Shown here piece after piece: positions 1 to 7,477 of a DNA stretch of 64,000 nucleotides. How positions within the stretch are numbered: the first letter of the stretch is position 1; the number at the start of each line of letters is the position of its first letter. The DNA lies in the NCBI GenBank assembly GCA_035535995.1, contig DATLOZ010000022.1, positions 1 through 64,000 of the forward strand, read 5' to 3'. The stretch comes from JANYCO01 sp035535995. GTDB taxonomy: Bacteria > Bacteroidota > Bacteroidia > Cytophagales > Cytophagaceae. Position numbers and translations under genes: made by a program. The notes beneath the pieces are model-generated. The model had not been told where the DNA came from. It did not search any database and saw only the letters and a program-made list of their open reading frames with translations.

Positions 1-2
1 AA

Positions 3-65
3 TACGATGGAAAGCTGAAGAATGGAGAAATGATTACAATCACAATCGACCACATTCTGCATTAA
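3..65 (+). CDS. Possible C-terminal end of a gene entering from the left edge
   Basis: An open frame runs in from before base 1 and ends at a TAA at 63-65, giving about 20 residues that end in ITIDHILH. It would converge on the leftward toxin-immunity remnants. Only the tail is visible and no family can be recognised. The call rests on an open frame of ordinary composition and could be chance. Confidence 0.25.
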   Translation, partial: YDGKLKNGEMITITIDHILH

Positions 66-69
66 ATTA

Positions 70-318
70 TCAAACGCCAATGCAAAAAGTCAGTTGAAAA
101 ATCTCTACTTTTGAACGGCCCGAAAATAGGGGGAGCTTACAATACAATACATCTTGATTTACTGTCTTTTTAGTTTTTTTGAAATATATTTTATAAGTCA
201 GATCGCTTCCTTTTATGGATATTCCTAATTTATTAAATGGAGCAGGATCATGTTCCTTTCTTTCAATACTAATCCCGTCTTCTTCTATTTTTCGATCAAA
301 ATAATAATACATATACAT
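70..318 (-). pseudogene. Truncated second copy of the immunity gene
   Basis: The first 60 or so residues closely match the start of the intact immunity protein at 1812-2387: both share the MYYYFDRKIEE opening, the FNKLGISIK motif and the IYFKK-KKTV segment. After that the similarity stops and about 22 unrelated residues follow to a stop, so some 130 residues of the family are missing. It lies six bases downstream of a matching remnant of the toxin tail, so toxin tail and immunity head were copied together and then decayed. It is probably not functional. Similarity is seen by direct comparison of the two translations. Confidence 0.75.
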
Positions 319-323
319 ATATC

Positions 324-524
324 TTAGTTCAATTTTACTGTTCCGTTTTTCAGACCTTGTTTGATATCAGTCAAATACTTATTCAATCTATTATTAATAA
401 TTTGTTTAGCTTTTAAATCTGACATTCCGTTTTCTCTTAATTGTTCCACGCAGTCGCTCGCGTCTATGCGAGTGAGAAATATTTTGTAGCCCTCCTGCTG
501 GCGCAAGTCTGTGACTTGTGCCAA
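324..524 (-). pseudogene. Remnant of a toxin C-terminal tail (displaced toxin cassette)
   Basis: The last 40 residues (from LRENG to GLKNGTVKLN) are nearly the same as the last 40 residues of the large toxin at 2398-6501, down to the identical final ten residues. The first 28 residues are read out of the GC-rich repeat at 449-558 and have no toxin similarity, so the true remnant is roughly 324-443. The nuclease core with its histidines is absent, so this cannot be an active toxin. The break falls at the repeat edge, which points to recombination at the repeat. Such orphan tails are a known feature of polymorphic toxin loci. Confidence 0.75.
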
Positions 525-558
525 CTATATTGTAGCCCTCTGGGCGGTCTTGTGAAGC
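449..558. repeat. Structured GC-rich repeat, two tandem units
   Basis: Two units lie head to tail. Each has a hairpin (CTCGC...GCGAG in the first, CAAGTC-TGT-GACTTG in the second), then an AT-rich ATATT stretch, then GTAGCCCTC. The second continues into GCCC-TCT-GGGC and CTTGTGAAG. The plan matches the elements at 1636-1705 and 34598-34700, but the stem bases differ in a compensating way. It sits exactly where the copied toxin tail is broken. Confidence 0.65.
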
Positions 559-588
559 ATGCTATCAATCATAAAATCCATTTGACAT

Positions 589-626
589 AAAAAAGGAAAG
601 ACTATTTAATTCAGTCTTCCCTTTTT
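589..626 (-). terminator. Intrinsic terminator after the 652-1041 gene
   Basis: The arms around AAGACT and AGTCTT are flanked by A-rich and T-rich runs, giving a hairpin with a T-tract in either direction. It lies 26 bases beyond the stop of the leftward gene. The lead-in (TTTGACATAAAAAAGGAAAG) is repeated at 1748-1767 before the next terminator, so terminator and GC repeat were duplicated as one spacer module. Confidence 0.65.
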
Positions 627-651
627 ATATGTTTCTTTCAAAATGCTTATA

Positions 652-1041
652 TCATTCAAGATCATCCAAGTCAGGATTCCAGTTATGAGCAATAGGTTCT
701 TTATTTGCTAAACACCAATCAACTATTCTGTTTCTTAAACTAACAAATATTTTATTTGAAGTTGCTGGATGTTCAAAGTCAAGTATCTTATTAATATCTT
801 CTTTAATTTGATTTTTCTGATCAACTGAAAAAATTGTAGCCTCTAATAATATCTCTTTAATATAATTAACTAACATTTCATAATACTCGCCCCAATTTAT
901 GTTCCCATTATCAAGAGCTTCATATTTTAATTTTTCTATCGCTCTCATAAGTTCACCTTGCACATAATCCGCCTGACCTGATTTTGGGACATAAGTTTTC
1001 CAAAAAAATTTGGCATAATCTAAATATTCTTTTTCAGTCAT
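652..1041 (-). CDS. Hypothetical protein, candidate orphan immunity protein
   Basis: The product has 129 residues, is AT-rich in its coding, and shows no signal peptide or membrane segment. It looks mostly helical and acidic, with a tryptophan-containing tail ending in DLDDLE. I do not recognise the family. It follows the ankyrin gene by 21 bases in the same direction and is closed by its own terminator, so the two form a small unit inside the array of toxin-immunity remnants. Position, size, acidity and AT-rich coding fit an immunity protein kept without its toxin, but that is inference from context. Confidence 0.6.
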   Translation of the reverse strand: MTEKEYLDYAKFFWKTYVPKSGQADYVQGELMRAIEKLKYEALDNGNINWGEYYEMLVNYIKEILLEATIFSVDQKNQIKEDINKILDFEHPATSNKIFVSLRNRIVDWCLANKEPIAHNWNPDLDDLE

Positions 1042-1062
1042 TAAAGTGAATGATTTGCTATC

Positions 1063-1584
1063 TTATTCTTTATACGAATCAAAAATATTTTCTATACTTT
1101 TTGTTTTAGCAAAGTCTTTAACTAACATTTTTGCCGAAAATCCATAATTGTTTTTTAGTAATGGATTTGCACGATATGCTAATAGTAGGTCAATCATACC
1201 TGTTCCAACTTTATCACTATAATTTTTTACTGCTTCACCGATAGGATTGTTACCATATTTATCCACCGCGTCAATTTCTGCTCCATATTCCAAAAGTAAT
1301 TTAGCTATTTCAACATAATTTCGACTTGCAGCATAATGAAGAGCTCTATAATGATCTTTATTCTTAATATTAATGTTAGCATTATTGTCTAATAATATTT
1401 TGACTATTTCAATTTTATTATCATTTGTTGCTTCTCCTAATGCTGTGATTTGCCATTGGTCTCTAATATTTACATTGGCTCCTTCCAGGATGGCTTTTTT
1501 TACTTCTTCAATATCATTTTTACGAATCGCATCTAAAAGCTTTTTAGATTTCTCATCCATTAAATTATTATTGACTTTTTCCAT
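1063..1584 (-). CDS. Ankyrin-repeat protein, possibly immunity-type
   Basis: This 173-residue protein has about four ankyrin repeats between residues 12 and 160. Repeats are recognisable by the A-x-x-x-x-x-x-E-I-V-K-x-L-L-x-x-x-A-N-x-x pattern and by ALHYAA in the third. No signal peptide or membrane segment is seen, so it should be cytoplasmic and bind another protein. Ankyrin proteins are frequent among immunity genes of polymorphic toxin loci. Here it lies between the intact immunity gene and another small unknown gene, flanked on both sides by repeat-terminator modules. Binding a toxin is the likeliest role, but its partner is not visible. Confidence 0.7.
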   Translation of the reverse strand: MEKVNNNLMDEKSKKLLDAIRKNDIEEVKKAILEGANVNIRDQWQITALGEATNDNKIEIVKILLDNNANINIKNKDHYRALHYAASRNYVEIAKLLLEYGAEIDAVDKYGNNPIGEAVKNYSDKVGTGMIDLLLAYRANPLLKNNYGFSAKMLVKDFAKTKSIENIFDSYKE

Positions 1585-1635
1585 AATTATTAATAATCTA
1601 TTTTATTCAATCATCTAAGAATTCATCCTCAAAGC

Positions 1636-1705
1636 TTGCTTCTCGCTTGGGCTTTAGCCCGAGTGACGAATATTATCGTTAGGCCTCTGGCCGGCCTTGT
1701 GAAGA
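1636..1705. repeat. Structured GC-rich repeat, single unit
   Basis: One unit consists of a hairpin (CTCGCTTGGGC-TTTA-GCCCGAGTGA), then AATATTATC, then AGGCC-TCT-GGCCGG and CTTGTGAAG. The second stem reads GGCC/GGCC here against GCCC/GGGC at 449-558, so pairing is kept while bases change. It separates the immunity gene from the ankyrin gene. Confidence 0.65.
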
Positions 1706-1756
1706 CCACTGTTAAAACACAAACATTTTTTTACCTCTTAAACTCATTTGACATAA

Positions 1757-1787
1757 AAAAGGAAAGATGTGATTGATCTTTCCTTTT
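1757..1787 (-). terminator. Intrinsic terminator after the immunity gene
   Basis: A perfect 12-base-pair stem (AAAAGGAAAGAT against ATCTTTCCTTTT) has a 7-base loop and A/T-rich flanks. It lies 25 bases beyond the immunity gene stop and closes the toxin-immunity unit. It is a diverged copy of the terminator at 589-626. Confidence 0.7.
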
Positions 1788-1811
1788 AAATTTAAATTCA
1801 CTTTCTAGTTT

Positions 1812-2387
1812 CTAATATTTTTCTTCTTTGTATTCAGAAAGAGGTGTCAATTTATATCCTGTTATTTTTTCTTGCTCCAATATTGTTTTCAATTTTTCAC
1901 TTACGAAAATTTTCATAGTACGACCTTTTGTCTGTGCCCTAAAAATATCTCTTCCCAAGATCATAGTCTCGTTAAAAACAAGTTTTTGAATATTTTTAAT
2001 AACATCAGTTCCTGGATAGTATTCTATTTCCGATTTTTTGAAATCTACACAATCAACATTATTTAATATATTAGCTATCCAGTAACATCTGTTCTCTACA
2101 GCTTTTGTTTTCAGATCAATTAAATTTGTAGAATAATACTCTATATTATCTAATTCAATTAAATTTTTGACGAATGTATTTTTAAGCTTATCCGAAATTA
2201 TAAAATTGGTATCTGCATACAATATATCCTGATAAACTGTTTTTTTCAGCTTCTTAAAATATATGTTATAAGTGGTATCCATTTCTTTAATAGAGATTCC
2301 TAACTTATTAAATGGTTTAGGATCATACTCTTCTTTATCTATACTAATTCCATTTTCCTCTATTTTTCGATCAAAATAATAATACAT
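1812..2387 (-). CDS. Immunity protein for the adjacent AHH toxin (DUF1629/Imm11-like)
   Basis: The protein has 191 residues, is soluble and has no signal peptide. The C-terminal third shows the pattern typical of the DUF1629/Imm11 immunity group: a GRDIFRA stretch, then KIFVSEKLKTILE, then TGYKLTPL. I assign that family with moderate confidence. The start lies 10 bases downstream of the toxin stop codon, the classic toxin-then-immunity order. Its first 60 residues are duplicated in the remnant at 70-318. The coding is AT-rich like the toxin's C-terminal part and unlike the toxin's main body, as expected for a toxin tip and immunity gene that move together. Confidence 0.75.
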   Translation of the reverse strand: MYYYFDRKIEENGISIDKEEYDPKPFNKLGISIKEMDTTYNIYFKKLKKTVYQDILYADTNFIISDKLKNTFVKNLIELDNIEYYSTNLIDLKTKAVENRCYWIANILNNVDCVDFKKSEIEYYPGTDVIKNIQKLVFNETMILGRDIFRAQTKGRTMKIFVSEKLKTILEQEKITGYKLTPLSEYKEEKY

Positions 2388-2397
2388 AAATACATAT

Positions 2398-5300
2398 TTA
2401 ATTTAATTTAACTGTTCCGTTTTTCAAACCTTGTTTAATCTGAACTAGATAATTATTAAGGTTATTATTTATCATTTGTTTAGCTTTTAAATCTGGTATT
2501 CCACTTTCCCTTAATATTCTTAATTCTTCTTTTAATTCCAACAATCTGTCCCTAATAGGTTTATCATAAACATCAAATTTATGAGACCCATTATGGAATG
2601 TGGGTGTACTTGTTGGATAATTATGATTTTGTATAGCATCGTCCAACACACTCTGATCCTTAGGCAAAGCTACGCCATTTCTGGCACCATTCTGTGGATT
2701 GAATTTTAAATCATCAATCAAAAACTCTTTTATTGCTGGATTTTCAGCAAGCTCTTCAGAAATAATATGGTGTCTTTGGAAGTTTGGTGGTATAGGTCCA
2801 TCAACCGTTTCAATACCTTTGCCAAGCTCCCTCGTATCTTTTTGTCCACTAGTTACCTTTTTCCTTCTGGATACATCATCCATATGATATAAGTCTTCCA
2901 AATCTTTATGGGAAGAACCCATATTCCGTGTAAACTCATTACCTGTTACATCTAACAACACACCATCTTGAGGCGAGCCATTAGCATCAATATACTTAAA
3001 TTTCTCCCCTACCTTCGGTTTGGAACCAACAACATTATCAAGTATCTCGTCTGCACTATTTGCATCTACTACTTTATATTTAGGTGCAGATTTACCACTT
3101 ACTGCATCCACTTCCATCTCCATAATCAACACCTTACTGTTGAACTCACCCCACATCTGCATTTCATTGCCATGGCGTTCCATCCATACACGTTTGAAGC
3201 CAAATGCCGTCAGCACTTTCTCCCTGAATTCGCCCAGCGATTTCGAAGCCTTCGCCATCCCTTTGTTGATGCCGCCGATCGTGTATTTGCCCGCTTTCGT
3301 GCCTATGCTTCTCAGCTGCTTGATGCCCGGTAAATTGCCCGCATAGTGGATCACCTTATTGGCCACCTTCGATACCCTCGCAAAGGTCTTCGTGGCTTTG
3401 ATCGATTCTTTTACCTTCTTCATCACAGAACCTACCTTTTTCAGGATCACGTCCATGAGGAATTCGTTTACAATGATCGCAAACGCTTTGGCAAGAGATT
3501 TACCACCTTCTGCGGTTTTGCCAGACCATGATAATTCAAAGAACTCTTTAATATAACCCTTGGCCATAAAAATCGCCTGCGCCATGAAGTAATAGGTCAT
3601 CACTTCCATCAAAACCTGCGCCAGCGGCAGCAAGCCTGCTCCGCCCGTGAAGAAGGCTACTACTCCACCTACTACCAGGATCCCCAGCATCGATAAAAGA
3701 ATTGCTGTCTGGTTTTGTTTCCACCACGCTGCAAGCCCCACACCCATTTGCTTCATTGCAAAGCCGAGACGTGTGGCATACGACAACGGGTTCGTTTTAG
3801 CAATATAAGGATATCCCGAATCGTTTCCTTGTTTTTCCTGATTTTGTATATGCGCATTGGTTGGGTCCGGACTTGTTTCTTTGCCCATTTGATCCAGGAA
3901 CCAATCCAGCTTCTGCTTGTCTCCATCGGCGGCCTGATCCATTTCCATCCACTTGGCCGTATTGGAGTCCACACCCTGGCCCGGACCAGAGCCCTGTCCT
4001 TCCGTTTCCTGGGCGTTGTTATTTTGAGCGCCTGAGAATTCTGCACCTGGCACACCAAAGACATTGGCACGCATTTCCTCGGTAGTTACAGGATTATCAG
4101 AACCGCCCAGTTCATATGTTTTACCATCCGCAATCAGAGGCAGATCCATGAAATGGGAAGCGCCCAATGATATTGTCCCATGCTCCATGGTAGTATCGTC
4201 GTCGCTCAATTCTTTCTTAGTGGCAAGCGTATTTTCAGGCTGCGCATTTTGACTTGTAGTCAAAGGCAATTCCCCTTTATTATGTTTGTCGATCTCCGAA
4301 GGAGTACGCTCCATGTTTGGAATCGGCTCCGTCATATCTGTGCCTAGCATTTCCGCGGCCATCTGTGCCGGGAACTGGATCACACTTTCCAGGAAGCCTT
4401 TGGAAAGATTGGCCAGTCCGTCGAGGATCTCGTTCAGGTTCACCAGCGCTTTCAACGCGCTGAAAATACCCGAGTAGATATCCTGCATCATGGTCAGGTA
4501 CATGTTTACGAAGTTTCCAATTTCGTCCAACACTGCGTTGGCAAAGGCTTTCAAGCCACTGGCAAGCTCGTTGACAGCGTCGACCACAAAGGTCACTGCT
4601 TTATCGATCTTGTCGTTGATCCATTTCGCTACGCCCGGGAAGGCAGCGAAGGCGATGTTTACAAAGATCTTCAGCGCTTCTCCGTATGCTTTGATCAACC
4701 CTACGGCAATGACGCGTACCGCATCGATAATATCGTTCACTGCTTTTTTAGCCGCTTCGATGATGGTCTTAACAGCAGCCTTCATCTTCTCAAAGATAAA
4801 GTTGACTGCTTCTTTAAGTGCATCCAGCGCGACGCTTACAGCATCACCCACAGATTCCCAGAAACCTTTCGGTTTGTTTTCTGCTTCTTGTTGTTTTCCT
4901 TTCGCTGTGGTAGTGGCAGTTTCTACTTCTTTGTTAGCCTTATTCTCCGCGGTGAGCGTAGTAGTTTCAATTTTCTGATCACCTGCTTTTACTTCTTTAT
5001 CGATCTGCTGATCGATCTCTTTGCGTTTGCCGCCCGCTTTCTGCTCGTAGTCTTTTTTAATCTTCGCATTTTCCTGCTTCCAGGTATCCTTGTGGCCGGC
5101 GATCTCTTCTTTTCCTTTCTCTTGTGCGTCGAGCTGTTGTTGTTTTACTGATTCCTCTTCGGTTTGGATCTTCTGCAATCCTTCATTTTTAGCCGAAGTA
5201 GATTTTGATTCAAAATCTTGTTGGCTTGTATCGTATTTGGTAAGCTGTTCCTGGAAGGTGCCATTCATTTTCTCCTGCATCTGTTCATCCATGGATGCGC

Positions 5301-6501
5301 GCATTTCAGGCGTAAGCGCTACCTGCTTCATATCCGTAGGATCGAGCGGTTTGCCTTTGCTAAATTCCTGCTTGCTGACCAGCTTTTCTGTTTTGATGGA
5401 AGGTGAAAGATTTTTGTCCTGTACATGCAGGTTTTGAATCCTCTTATTATTTTCGTCGATCTGTTTTTGCAACGACAGATCGGCTTCTTGTTTCTGTTGG
5501 TTGTTCTGTATAGGATCGGCCACTCCTTGCAGATTCACCTGCTTGCGCTCCATACTGGTATCGACCTGCATGTTGGTATTGATCTGCGCAGGGTTGGTAA
5601 CTTTAGTATCTTTACCGATAAGCGGTTTGGTGGAAATTGTTTTTGATACCGGGGCAGGTGTATAAGGTTTGGCGCTGAGTACGCTTGCCTTGAAATCCGG
5701 ACCACTTACCTGTACAGCAGGTTTGTAGGGAACCTTAGCAGCATTCTTCACAGAGCCTAGGCCAGTAGGCTGTTGGATCACTGGCAGGGCAGCCTTTTCC
5801 TGTTTACTTTGTTTTTCCTGTACAACAGGTACCAGGCGTGTAGAGGTATTCATTCCTTCCGCCAATTGAGTTGGCTTCACATGCGATAAGGAAGAAAGCA
5901 ATGCTTTAGGATCAGAGCCATCGAGCACAGGAGATTCTGTTGGCTTGGCATCTGCACCCGGAAGTGCGGCAGCAGGCTGAATCGTTTCCGTATTTACGGC
6001 AGGATTTTCTTTCTCCTCTGCAGAAGGGATGACTGGTTCTTTTACCTCTGTTTGTTCTGTAGATTTTGTTTCCTTATTTTTTTCTTTTTCATCCGGAGGA
6101 GGCAAGGATGAATTATTTATTTCAATTACTTTCGGTTCCTCTTTTTTCTCTTTATCCTCTTTTATTTCCTTCTCTTCTTTTTTCTCTGCCGTAATTTCTT
6201 TTTCCTCTTCTTTCTTTTTCTCAAGAGGAAGATCGCCTGTGTGCTCAGGTTCGGAGGAAACAGGTTGTTCTTTTAGTGATTTTTCCTCCTTTTTATCTCC
6301 ATCATTTGGAGAAGAATTCGGAAGAGAAGTTTCATTTCCTGGTTTTGGCAGATCTGTGGGGGCAGAAGTCTGTGGCTTATTCTCTTCTTCATGACGAAGC
6401 ACTCTAGAAACAGTATAAATTGAATCTTCGTCTTCCTCCTGAGTATGCGCCATACGGTACGAGGAGTCTTCGTGATCTTTAAAATTTTCAGGATACGCCA
6501 T
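2398..6501 (-). CDS. Large polymorphic toxin with C-terminal AHH/HNH-type nuclease
   Basis: The 1367-residue protein has no signal peptide and no T9SS sorting domain. Order: a Pro/Lys/Glu-rich disordered part (about 1-340), a Gln/Lys-rich coiled-coil region (to about 560), a long amphipathic helical region starting at GFWESVGDAV, a hydrophobic hairpin near 940-1010, a linker, and a nuclease domain at about 1238-1330. The nuclease shows QRHHII (His 1244-1245), an NPQNGARNGVALP loop and GSHKFD (His 1307), which fits the AHH family of HNH/Endo VII nucleases. Base composition becomes markedly AT-rich below about position 3110 (residue 1130 on), so the tip looks exchanged. The immunity gene follows at once. 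The delivery route is not shown; a phage-tail-like injector is my favoured guess because of the neighbours. Confidence 0.75.
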   Translation of the reverse strand: MAYPENFKDHEDSSYRMAHTQEEDEDSIYTVSRVLRHEEENKPQTSAPTDLPKPGNETSLPNSSPNDGDKKEEKSLKEQPVSSEPEHTGDLPLEKKKEEEKEITAEKKEEKEIKEDKEKKEEPKVIEINNSSLPPPDEKEKNKETKSTEQTEVKEPVIPSAEEKENPAVNTETIQPAAALPGADAKPTESPVLDGSDPKALLSSLSHVKPTQLAEGMNTSTRLVPVVQEKQSKQEKAALPVIQQPTGLGSVKNAAKVPYKPAVQVSGPDFKASVLSAKPYTPAPVSKTISTKPLIGKDTKVTNPAQINTNMQVDTSMERKQVNLQGVADPIQNNQQKQEADLSLQKQIDENNKRIQNLHVQDKNLSPSIKTEKLVSKQEFSKGKPLDPTDMKQVALTPEMRASMDEQMQEKMNGTFQEQLTKYDTSQQDFESKSTSAKNEGLQKIQTEEESVKQQQLDAQEKGKEEIAGHKDTWKQENAKIKKDYEQKAGGKRKEIDQQIDKEVKAGDQKIETTTLTAENKANKEVETATTTAKGKQQEAENKPKGFWESVGDAVSVALDALKEAVNFIFEKMKAAVKTIIEAAKKAVNDIIDAVRVIAVGLIKAYGEALKIFVNIAFAAFPGVAKWINDKIDKAVTFVVDAVNELASGLKAFANAVLDEIGNFVNMYLTMMQDIYSGIFSALKALVNLNEILDGLANLSKGFLESVIQFPAQMAAEMLGTDMTEPIPNMERTPSEIDKHNKGELPLTTSQNAQPENTLATKKELSDDDTTMEHGTISLGASHFMDLPLIADGKTYELGGSDNPVTTEEMRANVFGVPGAEFSGAQNNNAQETEGQGSGPGQGVDSNTAKWMEMDQAADGDKQKLDWFLDQMGKETSPDPTNAHIQNQEKQGNDSGYPYIAKTNPLSYATRLGFAMKQMGVGLAAWWKQNQTAILLSMLGILVVGGVVAFFTGGAGLLPLAQVLMEVMTYYFMAQAIFMAKGYIKEFFELSWSGKTAEGGKSLAKAFAIIVNEFLMDVILKKVGSVMKKVKESIKATKTFARVSKVANKVIHYAGNLPGIKQLRSIGTKAGKYTIGGINKGMAKASKSLGEFREKVLTAFGFKRVWMERHGNEMQMWGEFNSKVLIMEMEVDAVSGKSAPKYKVVDANSADEILDNVVGSKPKVGEKFKYIDANGSPQDGVLLDVTGNEFTRNMGSSHKDLEDLYHMDDVSRRKKVTSGQKDTRELGKGIETVDGPIPPNFQRHHIISEELAENPAIKEFLIDDLKFNPQNGARNGVALPKDQSVLDDAIQNHNYPTSTPTFHNGSHKFDVYDKPIRDRLLELKEELRILRESGIPDLKAKQMINNNLNNYLVQIKQGLKNGTVKLN

Positions 6502-6526
6502 AGAAGTAGAGAATAAATAAAAAGGC

Positions 6527-6562
6527 AGAACAGAAGACGAAATTAATTTTGTCTTCTGTTCT
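6527..6562 (-). terminator. Hairpin terminator between the small gene and the toxin gene
   Basis: A perfect 12-base-pair stem (AGAACAGAAGAC against GTCTTCTGTTCT) is followed, in the leftward direction, by GCCTTTTTATTT. It lies 16 bases after the stop at 6579 and 25 bases before the toxin start. The toxin is therefore either transcribed separately or reached by read-through. Confidence 0.65.
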
Positions 6563-6578
6563 AAATATTATTATTGAT

Positions 6579-6818
6579 TTATTTAACCGGAGCTAATACG
6601 TAATGATCACCACTCTGTACAATTTCCTGGTTTGTAAACCTTGGATAATTCCAGGCGATTGCAACGCCCTTATTGTTGTAGGTGATTCTTTCACACAGTC
6701 CTCTGGGTTTACCGTCAAAACTAGGATGGATCATCATTCCTCTTACTTTTATGATGTTGCCGTTAGGATCTGTTTCTTCAGGAAGCTGAACGTATTTATT
6801 ATATTCAAGTGTTGCCAT
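6579..6818 (-). CDS. Small hypothetical protein between glycosyltransferase and toxin
   Basis: The 79-residue protein begins MATLEYNKYVQ. An upstream in-frame extension to 6971 would overlap the end of the glycosyltransferase gene and has no protein-like look, so I chose the start at 6818. There is no signal peptide or membrane segment. Its look is beta-rich, with conserved-looking Gly, Pro and aromatic residues (GKPRGLCER, AWNYPRF). I do not recognise it. It shares the leftward transcription unit of the fibre and glycosyltransferase and is followed by a strong hairpin, so it may be a small structural or chaperone-like partner of the fibre. Confidence 0.6.
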   Translation of the reverse strand: MATLEYNKYVQLPEETDPNGNIIKVRGMMIHPSFDGKPRGLCERITYNNKGVAIAWNYPRFTNQEIVQSGDHYVLAPVK

Positions 6819-6844
6819 AATGGTAGTTATAAAAGAATTAAAAT

Positions 6845-7477
6845 TTATTTTAAAAAAACATAATTCACATTCATTTGAGCGATATCCGAATATTCGGCGC
6901 GCTGATAAGCGAAGTTTGGTAGAATGCAGTATGAGCGGCCTCTGGGCTGGATCTTGTATTGAGTGATCCAATCAAGCGGCTGATTCATTTTGAGGATCTC
7001 TTCGATCATCAAATCGTATGCGGTATCGCGTATCGCATAACAGTGAAGACAATCGGCCTGGCGGATGCGAAAGACACGGTAAGTGACCTTTTCCGGTGTT
7101 TGCTTATGTACACACCCAAACTGGATCATTTCCCAATCTTCCGGAATACCGTCTATATATTCATCCACGATCATATTGATCTGTGGATGAAATTCGATAT
7201 CGTCTTCCAGGATCAGAACCGATCGGTATTTATTTCTTTTTGCGTCTTCGAGAAGCTTGATGGTAGTAAGGTTCAAAGCCGCCGCACCGTGATTCCATTG
7301 GATCGCTGGGATGTTGCGGGGATTTTGATAAGGAGTCTGTTCTTTAAATCCATCAATGGCGGGGAATACGAAAGGATCCAATCCAACCTTTTCGCATTCG
7401 AGCAGTGATTGGATCCTTCGCGTTTCGCGGTGAGGAATATTGATCAGGTAAGTCTTATCAAAATACTGGCCGATCAT
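6845..7477 (-). CDS. Family 25 glycosyltransferase
   Basis: The 210-residue protein opens with DKTYLINIPHRETRR, the usual start of GT25 enzymes (LPS and collagen-type glycosyltransferases). The acidic metal/nucleotide-sugar motif LILEDD lies at residues 88-93, after an ALNLTTIKLLEDA helix. Length is close to the minimal GT25 domain. There is no membrane segment, so it acts in the cytoplasm. Its ATG directly follows the stop codon of the fibre gene (TAAATG), implying translational coupling. The most natural reading is that it glycosylates the Asn/Ser/Thr-rich fibre protein encoded just before it; a role in surface polysaccharide is the alternative. Confidence 0.8.
   Translation of the reverse strand: MIGQYFDKTYLINIPHRETRRIQSLLECEKVGLDPFVFPAIDGFKEQTPYQNPRNIPAIQWNHGAAALNLTTIKLLEDAKRNKYRSVLILEDDIEFHPQINMIVDEYIDGIPEDWEMIQFGCVHKQTPEKVTYRVFRIRQADCLHCYAIRDTAYDLMIEEILKMNQPLDWITQYKIQPRGRSYCILPNFAYQRAEYSDIAQMNVNYVFLK

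Noticed and set aside
4490..4978. Long open frame of 162 residues on the + strand inside the toxin gene
   Set aside because: It mirrors the amphipathic helical part of the toxin on the other strand; its composition is an artefact of that coding, and there is no start context or homology.
2398..6501. Rhs/YD-repeat or DUF4157-type carrier for the toxin
   Set aside because: I found no YD repeats and no metallopeptidase-like HExxH segment of DUF4157; the carrier part remains unassigned.
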